64,000 nt of DNA. Origin: WQXF01 sp031552825 (lineage in GTDB: Bacteria > Bacillota > Clostridia > Christensenellales > Aristaeellaceae). Under the pieces are notes generated by a model, which ran no database searches, was not told the origin of the DNA, and saw only the letters and a program-made list of their open reading frames with translations. Where the stretch lies: the NCBI GenBank assembly GCA_031552825.1, contig JAVBMD010000018.1, forward strand, positions 1 to 64,000, read 5' to 3'. Position numbers and translations under genes: made by a program. Below, in pieces: positions 50,462 through 59,146 of this stretch; position 1 is the first letter of the stretch, and the number at the start of each line of letters is the position of its first letter.

Positions 50462-52061
50462 CGCAACGCCCCGCAACCTTCACGATCCCTCCGACGTCAC
50501 GGCGATGCCGCGCACGCACGGAGGGCTTCGTGCGCTGTGCGCCTTCATTGCGGCGCTGACCGGGCTGTACGTCATGCTGGTGCTCAGCATGACGCGCTTC
50601 TTTCCGCCGGTGTGGCTGATCGTCCTCGGCAGTCTCGCCATCGGGGCGCTGCTGTGCCTCGCGGGCGCGCGGCTCGGGGGGCGCGTCTCGCTGCCCTGCC
50701 GCGCGGAGCGCGCGAAGCTTTCGTGGCGCGTGTTTCTGTTCGGGGCGCTGGTCTGCGGCGCGGTGCTGGCGCTGTTCTACGCCGCCTACTGGCCGGGCGG
50801 CCTCTCCGCCGATGGGCAGAACCAATGGGGGCAGGTGCAGAGCGGCGTGTTCGACGATTGGCATCCGGCGCTGCACACGCTGCTCATCGCCGCGCTGGCC
50901 AAGATCGTCAACCACCCCTCCTTTGTGATCGCGGTGCAGCTCTTGATTTTCAGCCTGCAGGTCGGCTATATGGCGGCGCAGATGCACGCTTGGGGATTGC
51001 CGCGCTGGGTGTGGATCTGCTCGGTGCTCTACGTGGCGCTGGTGCCCACCACCGGCAATACCCTGCTCTTTCTCTGGAAGGACTGCGCCTTCGCCATGGC
51101 GGCGCTTTGGCTGTGCAGCCAGCTGCTGGACATCGCGCTCTCGCGCGGGCAGTGGCTTCGCCGCCCGCTGCATGTGCTGATGCTGGGCGTTTCGGCGGCG
51201 CTGGCCAGCATCCTGCGCCAAAACGGCCTGCTGCTGGCGCTGCCCGCGCTGGCGCTGCTGCTGACCTATCGCGCCCAATGGAGGCGCGTGCTGGCCGCGG
51301 CGCTGTGCGCCTGCGCGCTGTTCGGGCTGATTCGCGGGCCGCTTTACGATGCGCTGCAAGTGCAGCGCCGCGATCCCAAGGAGACGATGCTGGACACCTC
51401 TTGCAGCCTGGCGATGGTGGTGATGGGCAACGTCATCGTGCATAGCCCCGAGGCGCTGCCGCCGGAGGTGTACGCCTACCTGACCGCCGCCGCGCCGCTG
51501 GAGGTTTGGCAAAAGCACTACGCGCTGGGCGATTGGTATGAAATGAAGGGGCGAGTCAACGCCGATGTCGTGGTGTCGGTGCCGCTGCCCACCATGCTGC
51601 GCTTCGCCGCGCAGGCCTACGCCGCCGACCCGCGCGCCGGGTTCGAGGCGCTGGGGCGCATGTGGACGATGGTGATGCAGCCTTGGGTCGACGCGCAGTG
51701 GCGCCTGACGCCGTTCGTGGAGCGCGGCTATCCCTTCGGCTTTGAGACCAAGGGCAGCGCTTTCCTCCAGCGCGCGCTGGGCGGCATCGCCCGGCACAGC
51801 GCCGAGCTGCCGTTTGCGCCGTTTGCGTGGAACCCCGGCGTGCTGATCCTGCTCCTGCTGCTGGCGCTCAACCTGCGCCTGCCGCGCGTAGGCGCGCCTG
51901 CGCTGCTGCTGGTGCTGCCGCTGCTCTGCTATTGCTTCGGCACCATGCTGCTGATGACCGAGACGGTGATCTTTCGTTATTTCTATTGCTTGGTACCCGC
52001 TTTCCCGCTGGCGCTGGCGTCGCTGCTGGCAGCTCCAGCTTCTGACGACAATCCTGCTTGA
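50454..52061 (+). CDS. Polytopic membrane protein (glycosyltransferase-like, DUF6020 type)
   Basis: The 535-aa protein has at least ten hydrophobic helices and an acidic/polar loop after helix 3: YWPGGLSADGQNQWGQ, then DDWHPALHT. This loop resembles the active-site region of large GT-C-like membrane proteins (DUF6020 as I recall). The C-terminal third has an extracellular region and a last group of helices. It overlaps iscU by 8 bp, so it is at least transcribed with the iron-sulfur operon. The link may be positional only. Function unknown. Confidence 0.7.
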   Translation: MINATPRNLHDPSDVTAMPRTHGGLRALCAFIAALTGLYVMLVLSMTRFFPPVWLIVLGSLAIGALLCLAGARLGGRVSLPCRAERAKLSWRVFLFGALVCGAVLALFYAAYWPGGLSADGQNQWGQVQSGVFDDWHPALHTLLIAALAKIVNHPSFVIAVQLLIFSLQVGYMAAQMHAWGLPRWVWICSVLYVALVPTTGNTLLFLWKDCAFAMAALWLCSQLLDIALSRGQWLRRPLHVLMLGVSAALASILRQNGLLLALPALALLLTYRAQWRRVLAAALCACALFGLIRGPLYDALQVQRRDPKETMLDTSCSLAMVVMGNVIVHSPEALPPEVYAYLTAAAPLEVWQKHYALGDWYEMKGRVNADVVVSVPLPTMLRFAAQAYAADPRAGFEALGRMWTMVMQPWVDAQWRLTPFVERGYPFGFETKGSAFLQRALGGIARHSAELPFAPFAWNPGVLILLLLLALNLRLPRVGAPALLLVLPLLCYCFGTMLLMTETVIFRYFYCLVPAFPLALASLLAAPASDDNPA

Positions 52062-52067
52062 TATCGC

Positions 52068-52204
52068 CCCCGAAGGATCCCTAAGGGCGACCGGAAAGCC
52101 CTTAGGTCGTGCCTGCAGGCACGAAACCCTGCTCGCAAAGGGATTTCGCCCTTTGCGAAGGGCGACCAAGGGGCTTTCCGATCGCCCCTTGGAAACCTTC
52201 GGGG
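52068..52204. repeat. Multi-hairpin repeat, copy E
   Basis: The closing stem is CCCCGAAGG (52068-52076) with CCTTCGGGG (52196-52204). The four internal stems match copies B and D; hairpin 2 has loop TGCA. Unlike the other copies, it lies between two plus-strand genes while keeping the same orientation on the plus strand. Confidence 0.9.
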
Positions 52205-52268
52205 CCTGCCCAGAATTTTATGCAAACACAACGACTCATCCAACAAGAACCACATCAACGGAGGTACT

Positions 52269-54077
52269 ATGATTCACGGCAACACCGACGGCGTCCGCAA
52301 ATCCACGCTGGACGCGCTGGATACCCTGTACGAGCTGGAGATCCCGGAGGATCAATTCCTGCCGCTCGAACTGATGCGCAAGCTGGCCGAGGTCAGCTGC
52401 GCCATCAACCGCGAGATCTCGGTCTACCTCTCGCGCGGCGGCGAAGTGCTGGACATCACCATCGGCGGGCTGGAGAGCGTGCCGCTTTCCGACATGCACC
52501 AGCGCCGTAATTTGCAGCGCCTCGCCATGGTGCGCTGCATCCACACGCATCCGGGCGGCAGCCCCTACCTTTCCGACGTCGATCTCAGCGCGCTCAAAAC
52601 GCTGCGCTTCGATGCGATGGCCGCCATCGGCGTGATGAACGGCGAGGCCACCGGCGTGCAAGCGGCCTTCCTCGGCGAGCGGGTGGGCGGCGTGCCGCAG
52701 CCCATCGTGCTCGAGCCGGTGAAGCCCTCGCGCATCCCGCAGGAGGAGTGGATGGCCGAAATCCTGCGCAGCGAGCAGCGCGTGATGGAGGGCGAGCAGG
52801 CCAACACGCAGGATGAGGCGGTGCAGCGCGCCATTCTGGTGGGCGTGGAGGGCGAGGAATCGCTGACCGAGCTGGCGCGGCTGGCCGATACCGCCGGAAT
52901 TCAGGTGATCGGCAGCCTGCTGCAAAAGCGCGAGAAGCCCGATAAAGCCACCTACATCGGCAGCGGCAAAGCCGAGGAACTGGCGCTGCTCTGCCAAGGG
53001 CAAGACGCCACCATGGTGATCTTCGACGCCGAGCTTTCCGGCGCGCAGACCCGCAATCTGGAGGAAATCCTCGGCGGCGCAGAGGTGGTGGATCGCACCG
53101 TGCTGATCCTCGCCATCTTCGCCCAGCGCGCGCAGTCGCGCGAGGGGCGCTTGCAGGTCGAGCTGGCGCAGCTCAACTACCAGCTGCCGCGGCTGATCGG
53201 CTACGGTCTGGTGATGTCACGCATCGGCTCCGGCGCGGGATTGCGCGCGCGCGGCCCCGGCGAAACCAAGCTGGAGCTGGATCGCCGCCGCATCCGCCGC
53301 CGCATCACCGACCTCTCGCGCGAGTTGGAGGAGCTGGGCAAGCAGCGCGATTTGCGCCGCGCCCGCCGCCAGCGCAACGAGGTGCCGGTGGTGGCGCTGG
53401 TGGGCTACACCAACGCTGGGAAGTCCACGCTGCTCAACCGCCTCAGCGGCGCGGGCGTGCTGGCCGAGGATAAGCTGTTCGCCACGCTGGATCCGGTAAC
53501 CCGCAGCGTGCGCCTGCCGCAGGGAGGCGATTTCCTGCTGGTGGACACCGTCGGCTTTATCAACAAGCTGCCACACACGCTGGTCAAGGCCTTCCACTCC
53601 ACGCTGGAGGAGGCCACGCTGGCCGACCTGCTGGTGGTGGTGTCCGACGCCGCCTCGCCGGAGCTGGAACGCCAGCATGCCGTGGTCAACGAGGTGCTGG
53701 CCACCCTCGGCAGCGCCGACAAGCCGCGCATCGATGTGCTCAACAAGCGCGATCTGTGCGCGCCGGAGCGCGTGGAGGAGCTTGCGCTGCACTGGCCCGG
53801 CGCGCTGGCCATCAGCGCCGCGGGCGATGCGGGCATCGACGCGCTGATGGAGGCCGTCGCCGCCCACCTGCACAAGCTGCAACGCCCCACCTGCCTGCTG
53901 ATCCCCTATGGGCAAAGCGGCCTGCTCTCGCAATTGCACGACGGCGGCCGCGTACTGGAGGAGACCTACGAGGCCGAGGGTACGCACATCATCGCCATGC
54001 TCGACGACGCGCTGCGCGATCGGCTCGTGCAGAAGCTGGGCGAGGGCGCGCTGCGGCCGATGCCGGAGAAAGCGTAA
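52269..54077 (+). CDS. hflX: GTPase HflX with N-terminal JAMM-like extension
   Basis: The 602-aa protein has two parts. The C-terminal part (from ~residue 175) is HflX, a ribosome-associated GTPase that rescues stalled or heat-damaged ribosomes: QKREKPDKATYIGSGK, GPGETKLELDRRRIRRR, GTPase G1 GYTNAGKST (near 379) and DTVGFINKLPH. The N-terminal ~170 aa contain HTHPGGSPYLSDVD: His92, His94, Ser102 and Asp105 fit the JAMM metal motif HxH-x7-S-x2-D, with Glu49 a candidate catalytic Glu. I recall other Clostridia with the same extension, without a known role. CGGAGG precedes the ATG. Confidence 0.88.
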   Translation: MIHGNTDGVRKSTLDALDTLYELEIPEDQFLPLELMRKLAEVSCAINREISVYLSRGGEVLDITIGGLESVPLSDMHQRRNLQRLAMVRCIHTHPGGSPYLSDVDLSALKTLRFDAMAAIGVMNGEATGVQAAFLGERVGGVPQPIVLEPVKPSRIPQEEWMAEILRSEQRVMEGEQANTQDEAVQRAILVGVEGEESLTELARLADTAGIQVIGSLLQKREKPDKATYIGSGKAEELALLCQGQDATMVIFDAELSGAQTRNLEEILGGAEVVDRTVLILAIFAQRAQSREGRLQVELAQLNYQLPRLIGYGLVMSRIGSGAGLRARGPGETKLELDRRRIRRRITDLSRELEELGKQRDLRRARRQRNEVPVVALVGYTNAGKSTLLNRLSGAGVLAEDKLFATLDPVTRSVRLPQGGDFLLVDTVGFINKLPHTLVKAFHSTLEEATLADLLVVVSDAASPELERQHAVVNEVLATLGSADKPRIDVLNKRDLCAPERVEELALHWPGALAISAAGDAGIDALMEAVAAHLHKLQRPTCLLIPYGQSGLLSQLHDGGRVLEETYEAEGTHIIAMLDDALRDRLVQKLGEGALRPMPEKA

Positions 54078-54106
54078 ATTCTCCCTGCGCCAATCGGGTC
54101 AATCTG

Positions 54107-54115
54107 TGCTATAAT
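54107..54115 (+). promoter_or_regulatory. Extended -10 promoter of the carboxypeptidase gene
   Basis: TGC-TATAAT at 54107-54115 is a perfect extended -10. No -35 hexamer is apparent. The -10 starts 46 bp before the ATG. Confidence 0.6.
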
Positions 54116-54155
54116 ACCCTGTACATGATCCGATATAAATGGAGGAACCGACCGC

Positions 54156-55097
54156 ATGCTTGAACTTTTGCGCGCATGGCTGGCGCTGATCCTCAGCGGC
54201 AGCATGCTCTACGGCGGATGGGGCGCGGCGCTCCCCCACGCCGATCCTTACGATACGCTGGTGCTGATTAACAAAGATTATAAATCGGCGGCGCACCCAC
54301 CGGTGCTGGTGCTGCCCGATATCGAGCCCTCCAAGAAGGGCATCGAAAGCAATCTCTATTTGCGCCCCGAGGCTGCCGCCGCCTTGGAGCAGCTTTTTGA
54401 CGCCGCCGCGCTGGAGGGACACCTGCTCTACGGCGTGTCGGGCTACCGTTCCTCGGGCACGCAGAGCGCCATCTACGAGCGCCGCGTCGGCCAGAGCGGC
54501 GATTCCGCCAAGAAGTGGGTCGCCCCGCCGGGCTACTCCGAGCATCAGAGCGGCTTCGTGATGGACATCTCCGGCGAAAGCACCGTCAAGCTCGGGCTGG
54601 TCAGCGATTTCGGCCAGTCCAAGGAGGGCGCTTGGGTGGCCGAGAACGCGCACCGCTTCGGCTACATCGTCCGCTATCAAAAGGGTTGGGAGAAAGTGAC
54701 CGGCTACAACCCCGAGCCGTGGCACCTGCGCTACGTGGGCGTCGAGCACGCCACCAAGATCTATGAACTGGGCATACCGCTCGAATATTATCTGGCGCAA
54801 TTGCAGGGCGAGACGCTGGGCGGCATCCTGCCCACGCCGACCCCAACGCCGACCCCGGAGCCCACGCCCACGCCGGAGCCGACCGCCACACCCAAGCCAA
54901 CCCGTACGCCGGAACCAACCGAAACCCCCACGCCGGAGCCTACGCTTGCGCCGGTGTCCACGCCAACGCCGAGCCCCTCTCCGGCGCCCACCGAGCAGCC
55001 CACGGCATCCCCCGCGCCCACCAAGGCGCCCACCCCGAGGCCGGTGGTCATCGTCCAGCCCGCGCTCACCAATACGCTGCCGCAGATCACAAGATAA
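54156..55097 (+). CDS. D-alanyl-D-alanine carboxypeptidase (VanY/LAS family)
   Basis: The 313-aa protein has an N-terminal hydrophobic segment (LLRAWLALILSGSMLYGG) as signal or anchor, then a VanY-type zinc domain: VSGYRSSGTQ, GYSEHQSGFVMDI with ligands His130 and Asp137, and EPWHLRYVG with His190 and catalytic Glu187. The C-terminal ~85 residues are Pro/Thr-rich (PTPTPEP repeats), a stalk that may span the cell wall. The enzyme trims the terminal D-Ala of peptidoglycan stem peptides. TGGAGG precedes the ATG. Confidence 0.88.
   Translation: MLELLRAWLALILSGSMLYGGWGAALPHADPYDTLVLINKDYKSAAHPPVLVLPDIEPSKKGIESNLYLRPEAAAALEQLFDAAALEGHLLYGVSGYRSSGTQSAIYERRVGQSGDSAKKWVAPPGYSEHQSGFVMDISGESTVKLGLVSDFGQSKEGAWVAENAHRFGYIVRYQKGWEKVTGYNPEPWHLRYVGVEHATKIYELGIPLEYYLAQLQGETLGGILPTPTPTPTPEPTPTPEPTATPKPTRTPEPTETPTPEPTLAPVSTPTPSPSPAPTEQPTASPAPTKAPTPRPVVIVQPALTNTLPQITR
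54825..55060 (+). repeat. Pro/Thr tandem coding repeat
   Basis: The DNA encodes a run of PTPTP/EPT units with slightly varied codons (CCN-ACN alternation) at the C-terminus of the carboxypeptidase. It is a typical low-complexity wall-spanning linker and prone to length change. Confidence 0.8.
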
Positions 55098-55127
55098 AAA
55101 ACTATCAAATACCAAAGGAGAGACAGT

Positions 55128-56375
55128 ATGGAAAGCATCATCCGCAACCCCGCCCTCGCCGAGGAAGGCCGCCAGAAGATCGCATGGGCGGCGGCGCACA
55201 TGCCGGTGCTCAGCACGCTGGCCGAGGAGTTCGAGAAGGAAAAGCCGTTCGCCGGGCTGCGCGTCGCGGTGTCGGTGCATCTGGAGGCCAAGACCGCGTA
55301 CCTCGCGCAGGTGATGGCGCGCGGCGGCGCCGAGGTGTATGCGATGGGCTCCAATCCGCTCTCCACGCAGGATGCGGTGTGCGCCGGGCTGGCCGCCTCG
55401 GGCATCACGGTGTTCGCTTGGCACAATTGCACCCCCGAGGAATATGAGGATTTCCTGCTCAAGGGGCTGGCCACCAAGCCGCACATCATCATCGACGACG
55501 GCGGCGATATGGTGCAACTGCTGCATACCACGCACAAGGAGCTTGCCGAAAACCTGCTCGGCGGCTGCGAGGAAACCACCACCGGCGTGCTGCGCCTGCA
55601 GGCGCGCGCCAAGGCCGGGCAGCTGAATTTCCCGATGATGACCGTCAACGACGGCGACTGCAAGCACCTGTTCGATAACCGCTACGGCACCGGCCAATCG
55701 GTGTGGGACGGCATCGTGCGCACCACCAACCTCATCGTCGCCGGCAAGGTGGCGGTGGTCGCGGGCTACGGCTGGTGCGGGCGCGGCGTTGCCCTGCGCG
55801 CCAAGGGGCTGGGCGCGCGCGTCATCGTCACCGAGGTCGATCCCGTCAAGGCCATCGAGGCGGTGATGGACGGTTTCGAGGTGATGCCGATGGCCGAAGC
55901 CGCGCCGCTGGGCGATTTCTTCTGCACCGTCACCGGCTGCAAGGATGTCATTTCCAGCGAGCACTTCCCGCTGCTCAAGGATGGCGCGATCCTGAGCAAC
56001 GCCGGGCATTTCGATGTGGAGGTCGCCGCCGAAAAGCTGCGCGCCTACGCCAAGGAGAGCTGGCAGGCGCGCCACAACATTCAGGGCTACCTGCTGCCCA
56101 ATGGGCGCAAGGTATACCTGCTGGGCGAAGGCCGTCTGGTCAACCTCGCCTGCGCCGACGGCCACCCCGCCGAGATTATGGATCTGAGCTTTGCGCTGCA
56201 GGCGCTGTGCGCGCGGCATATCGCCCAGCACGGGCGCGGCCTCAAGCCTGATACGTATCCGGTGCCGCGCGAGATCGACCGGCGCGTGGCCGAGCTCAAG
56301 CTGGCCAACTGGGGCATGAAGCTCGACAAGCTGAGCAAGGAACAGGCCGACTACCTCTCCAGCTGGGAGGCCTGA
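55128..56375 (+). CDS. ahcY: Adenosylhomocysteinase (S-adenosyl- or S-inosylhomocysteine hydrolase)
   Basis: The 415-aa NAD-dependent enzyme splits S-adenosylhomocysteine into homocysteine and adenosine. SVHLEAKTAYLAQ, WHNCTPEEYED, the NAD-binding GYGWCGRGVALRAKGLGA and LGEGRLVNLACADGHP are family hallmarks. The protein ends after LSKEQADYLSSWEA and lacks the KPDHYRY tail of the longer bacterial/eukaryal enzymes, resembling the short Thermotoga/archaeal type. Its partner deaminase starts one base after this stop, so the true substrate may be S-inosylhomocysteine. AAAGGAGAG precedes the ATG. Confidence 0.92.
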   Translation: MESIIRNPALAEEGRQKIAWAAAHMPVLSTLAEEFEKEKPFAGLRVAVSVHLEAKTAYLAQVMARGGAEVYAMGSNPLSTQDAVCAGLAASGITVFAWHNCTPEEYEDFLLKGLATKPHIIIDDGGDMVQLLHTTHKELAENLLGGCEETTTGVLRLQARAKAGQLNFPMMTVNDGDCKHLFDNRYGTGQSVWDGIVRTTNLIVAGKVAVVAGYGWCGRGVALRAKGLGARVIVTEVDPVKAIEAVMDGFEVMPMAEAAPLGDFFCTVTGCKDVISSEHFPLLKDGAILSNAGHFDVEVAAEKLRAYAKESWQARHNIQGYLLPNGRKVYLLGEGRLVNLACADGHPAEIMDLSFALQALCARHIAQHGRGLKPDTYPVPREIDRRVAELKLANWGMKLDKLSKEQADYLSSWEA

Positions 56376-56376
56376 T

Positions 56377-57660
56377 ATGCGCACATCCATCGATAACGTC
56401 CTGCTGTTCACCGGCGAGCGGTGGATCGCCGAGGCTTGCGTGCAGGTCGACGGCGCGTTGATCGCCTACGCCGGAGCCAAGGCGGACGCGCCCTCCTTCG
56501 CCGCCGAGCAGCGCATCGACGGGCGCGGCGGCGTGCTGATGCCCGGCCTGACCAACGCGCACACGCATCTTTCGATGACGTTGCTGCGCGGCGTCGGCAG
56601 CGACCGCGTGCTGCAGGATTGGCTGGAGAACGCCGTGTGGCCCGCCGAGGAAAAGCTGACCAGCGACTTCGCGCGCGTCGGCGCGCAGCTGGGGCTGTTG
56701 GAGCAGTTCCGCTTCGGCGTCACCGCGTTTGCCGATCAATACTTCTATATGGATGCCGTGGCCGAGGCGGCGATCGAGGCCGGATCGCGCGCGCTGCTGA
56801 CGCGCGGCCTGATCGCCTTCGGCGACAACGGCGAGCGGCTGGCCGAGAACGTGGCGCTGTTCGAGCAGTACCACAACGCCGCCGACGGGCGCATCCGCGT
56901 CGGCATCGGCACCCACGGCGAGTATACCAACACCGACGCTTCGGTTCGCGCGCACGTCGAGGCGGCGCAGCGGCTGGGCGCGATCATCCACGTACACATC
57001 TCCGAAACCCAAGCCGAAACCGAGGGCTGCAAGCAGCGCCACGAAGGCCGCTCCCCCACGCGGTACTTCGCCGACATGGGATTGCTCGACGTGCCGGTGC
57101 TGGCCGCCCACTGCGTATGGTGCGACGAGGACGACTTGGCGTTGCTCGCCGCAAAGCAGGTGACAGTGGCGCATAACCCGGTCAGCAACCTTAAGCTGGC
57201 CAGCGGCGTAATGCCGCTGCCGCGCATGCAGGAATTGGGCATCCGCGTAGCGCTGGGCACCGACGGCACCGCCAGCAACAACACCCTCAACCTCTGGGAG
57301 GAAGTCAAGCTTACCGGCATCCTGCACAAGGGCGTCGGCGGCGATCCGACGCTGGTCTCCCCCGCGCAGGTGCTGGCGATGGCCACGGCAAACGGCGCGC
57401 GCGGCATGGGCTTTGAAAACGTGGGCCTGTTGCTGCCCGGTTGGCATGCCGATCTGGTGCTGTTGGACGCAGGCGCGCCGCATCTCGTGCCCTGCATCGA
57501 TCCGGCGGCTAACTTGGTCTACGCCGCGCAAGGCAGTGACGTGCGCATGACGATGGTCGATGGCCGCATCGTGTACCGCGACGGCGAGTACCCGACGCTG
57601 GACAAAGAAAAAATCCTCGCCGAAGCCGCGCGCGCCGCAAACGTGATGACCGGACGATGA
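56377..57660 (+). CDS. mtaD: 5'-methylthioadenosine/S-adenosylhomocysteine deaminase
   Basis: The 427-aa amidohydrolase has the metal motif NAHTHLSMTLLRG, then HVHISETQAET, LAAHCVWCDEDD, AHNPVSNLKLASG and LGTDGTASNNTLNLWEE, as in MtaD/DadD. These convert adenosine-containing nucleosides such as S-adenosylhomocysteine or methylthioadenosine to inosine forms. It lies one base after ahcY, so the pair points to SAH deamination before hydrolysis, as established for Methanocaldococcus (inference by context). The stop overlaps the nitroreductase start as ATGA. Confidence 0.88.
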   Translation: MRTSIDNVLLFTGERWIAEACVQVDGALIAYAGAKADAPSFAAEQRIDGRGGVLMPGLTNAHTHLSMTLLRGVGSDRVLQDWLENAVWPAEEKLTSDFARVGAQLGLLEQFRFGVTAFADQYFYMDAVAEAAIEAGSRALLTRGLIAFGDNGERLAENVALFEQYHNAADGRIRVGIGTHGEYTNTDASVRAHVEAAQRLGAIIHVHISETQAETEGCKQRHEGRSPTRYFADMGLLDVPVLAAHCVWCDEDDLALLAAKQVTVAHNPVSNLKLASGVMPLPRMQELGIRVALGTDGTASNNTLNLWEEVKLTGILHKGVGGDPTLVSPAQVLAMATANGARGMGFENVGLLLPGWHADLVLLDAGAPHLVPCIDPAANLVYAAQGSDVRMTMVDGRIVYRDGEYPTLDKEKILAEAARAANVMTGR

Positions 57661-58451
57661 GCGGCATGACGGAAAGCACAACAACCGAAACCAACGAGAT
57701 CCTCCGCGCGCTGCACGCCCGCAAGTCGGTGCGCGTGTTTGAGCCGAGGGATATCTCCCCGGCGGCGCGGGAGGCGATCTGCCTCGCCGCCATGGCCGCG
57801 CCCTCGGCCGGAAACCAGCAGCTCTACACCCTGCTGCACATCACCGATCCTGCGCTCAAGCAGCGCCTTTCTGTAACCTGTGACGGTCAACCCTTTATCG
57901 CGCAAGCGCCGATGGTGCTGATCTTCCTCGCCGACTGCCAGCGCTGGTACGACGCCTTCATTGAAGCGGGCTGCGCGCCGCGTGCCCCCGGCGTCGGCGA
58001 TCTGCTGCTGGCGGTCAGCGACGCTTGCATCGCCGCGCAAAACGCCGTCACCGCCGCCGAAAGCCTAGGCATCGGCTCCTGCTACATCGGCGACGTGATG
58101 GAGCGCTGCGAGGAGCACCGCGCGCTGCTCGGCCTGCCCGACTATGTGTTTCCGGCGGCGATGCTGGTGTTCGGCTATCCGACGGAGCAACAAAAGCAGC
58201 GCCCCAAACCGGAGCGCTGCGATCTAGGTTATCTGTTGCACGAGAACCGCTACCGGCGGCTGGACGGCGCGCAGCTGCGCGGCATGCTGCGCCACGAGCA
58301 CCGGGAGAAATCCCACGAGGAATGGATGCAAGCGTTCTGCCGCCGCAAGTACGATTCGGACTTCGCGCGGGAGATGACGCGCTCGGTGGCCAAGTATTTG
58401 GAGGCGTTTGAGCGCCGGGCAACCGAGGATGAGGGCAGATCCTCCTCTTGA
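57657..58451 (+). CDS. Nitroreductase-family protein
   Basis: The 264-aa protein has the nitroreductase core: ILRALHARKSVRVFEPRDI with the FMN-binding Arg/Ser, MAAPSAGNQQLYT, FIAQAPMVLIFLADC and ESLGIGSCYIGDV. It is longer than small nitroreductases, with a C-terminal extension to 264 aa. Its ATG overlaps the mtaD stop (ATGA), so it is cotranslated with ahcY-mtaD. The link to methyl-group metabolism is unexplained. Strong terminator follows. Confidence 0.85.
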   Translation: MSGMTESTTTETNEILRALHARKSVRVFEPRDISPAAREAICLAAMAAPSAGNQQLYTLLHITDPALKQRLSVTCDGQPFIAQAPMVLIFLADCQRWYDAFIEAGCAPRAPGVGDLLLAVSDACIAAQNAVTAAESLGIGSCYIGDVMERCEEHRALLGLPDYVFPAAMLVFGYPTEQQKQRPKPERCDLGYLLHENRYRRLDGAQLRGMLRHEHREKSHEEWMQAFCRRKYDSDFAREMTRSVAKYLEAFERRATEDEGRSSS

Positions 58452-58465
58452 TCCTTTCGGATTCC

Positions 58466-58502
58466 GCAAAAAAGGAAGGCGCTGTGCCTTCCTTTTTTGC
58501 GG
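58466..58502. terminator. Bidirectional terminator
   Basis: A perfect 16-bp stem (58466-58481 with 58487-58502) has A-rich and T-rich arms, serving the plus-strand nitroreductase gene and the convergent minus-strand gene. Confidence 0.92.
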
Positions 58503-58526
58503 GCTTTTTGTGGGTTTTTCTCTGGT

Positions 58527-59066
58527 TTATTGCTCCGAATGGATGATGACGTCGAAGAGCACTTCCGAATCCGAGTGGCTATAGAAAGCCTCGTAGGTAT
58601 ACCCATCCCGCTCCAGAACATATTCGGTATATCCGTCCCCCACGGTCTTCTGCTCGTAGAGTTCCTCGATCAGCGCGCGCGCCGCTTCGGGGGTGAGCGC
58701 CTCGGTATGGTTGCAGTTTGCCGCGAATGCGGCGTATAGCGCGCGGGTATCCAAGTCGTCCGGGGCGCCGGACATGGCGATCGAAAGCTGGTAGCTGGAG
58801 GTACCTTCCTTAAAATCGCTCAATACGGTAACGTCCAGATATTCGTTGAAGCGGTAGGAGGTCTGGTAGGTGTCCGCCGTGGGCTGCCGCTCATTGGGCT
58901 CCGGCAGCGCGCTGCCCTCCGGGAGCAGCCGGAAGGCGATGAAGGTGTCCAGAATGTCGTCCATCTTTTCCAGCTGCAGCTCGACAACGTCGGCTGCGAA
59001 TGCCGAGAGGATCATCAGGGCGAGGATGGCCGTCAGTGCCAGAATGCGAAGTAAAACCTGCCTCAT
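58527..59066 (-). CDS. Secreted protein of unknown function
   Basis: The 179-aa protein has a signal peptide (MRQVLLRILALTAILALM, cleavage after AFA near residue 25) and no lipobox Cys. The mature part has no family I recognise. It is acidic, with Tyr-rich YTEYVLERDGYTYEAFYS near the end. The ATG at 59066 follows AAGGAG. A consensus promoter with an overlapping 9-bp inverted repeat lies upstream, and an AraC-type gene ends just 9 bp above that. Confidence 0.65.
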   Translation of the reverse strand: MRQVLLRILALTAILALMILSAFAADVVELQLEKMDDILDTFIAFRLLPEGSALPEPNERQPTADTYQTSYRFNEYLDVTVLSDFKEGTSSYQLSIAMSGAPDDLDTRALYAAFAANCNHTEALTPEAARALIEELYEQKTVGDGYTEYVLERDGYTYEAFYSHSDSEVLFDVIIHSEQ

Positions 59067-59101
59067 ACGGATCAGCTCCTTGCGGGTCGAGGGCAACATG
59101 A

Positions 59102-59138
59102 ACAATATCAGTATACATTATTTGTATGATATTGTCAA
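59102..59138 (-). promoter_or_regulatory. Promoter and palindromic operator of the secreted-protein gene
   Basis: On the minus strand TTGACA (59133-59138), a 17-bp spacer and TATACT (59110-59115) form a near-consensus promoter. ACAATATCA (59102-59110) and TGATATTGT (59127-59135) form a 9-bp inverted repeat that overlaps both hexamers. Confidence 0.7.
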
Positions 59139-59146
59139 TATTCTGC

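Noticed and set aside
54099..56411. 770-codon minus-strand open frame opposite the carboxypeptidase and ahcY genes
   Set aside because: It spans two well-supported plus-strand genes and their intergenic promoter, and its composition is that of an antisense shadow.
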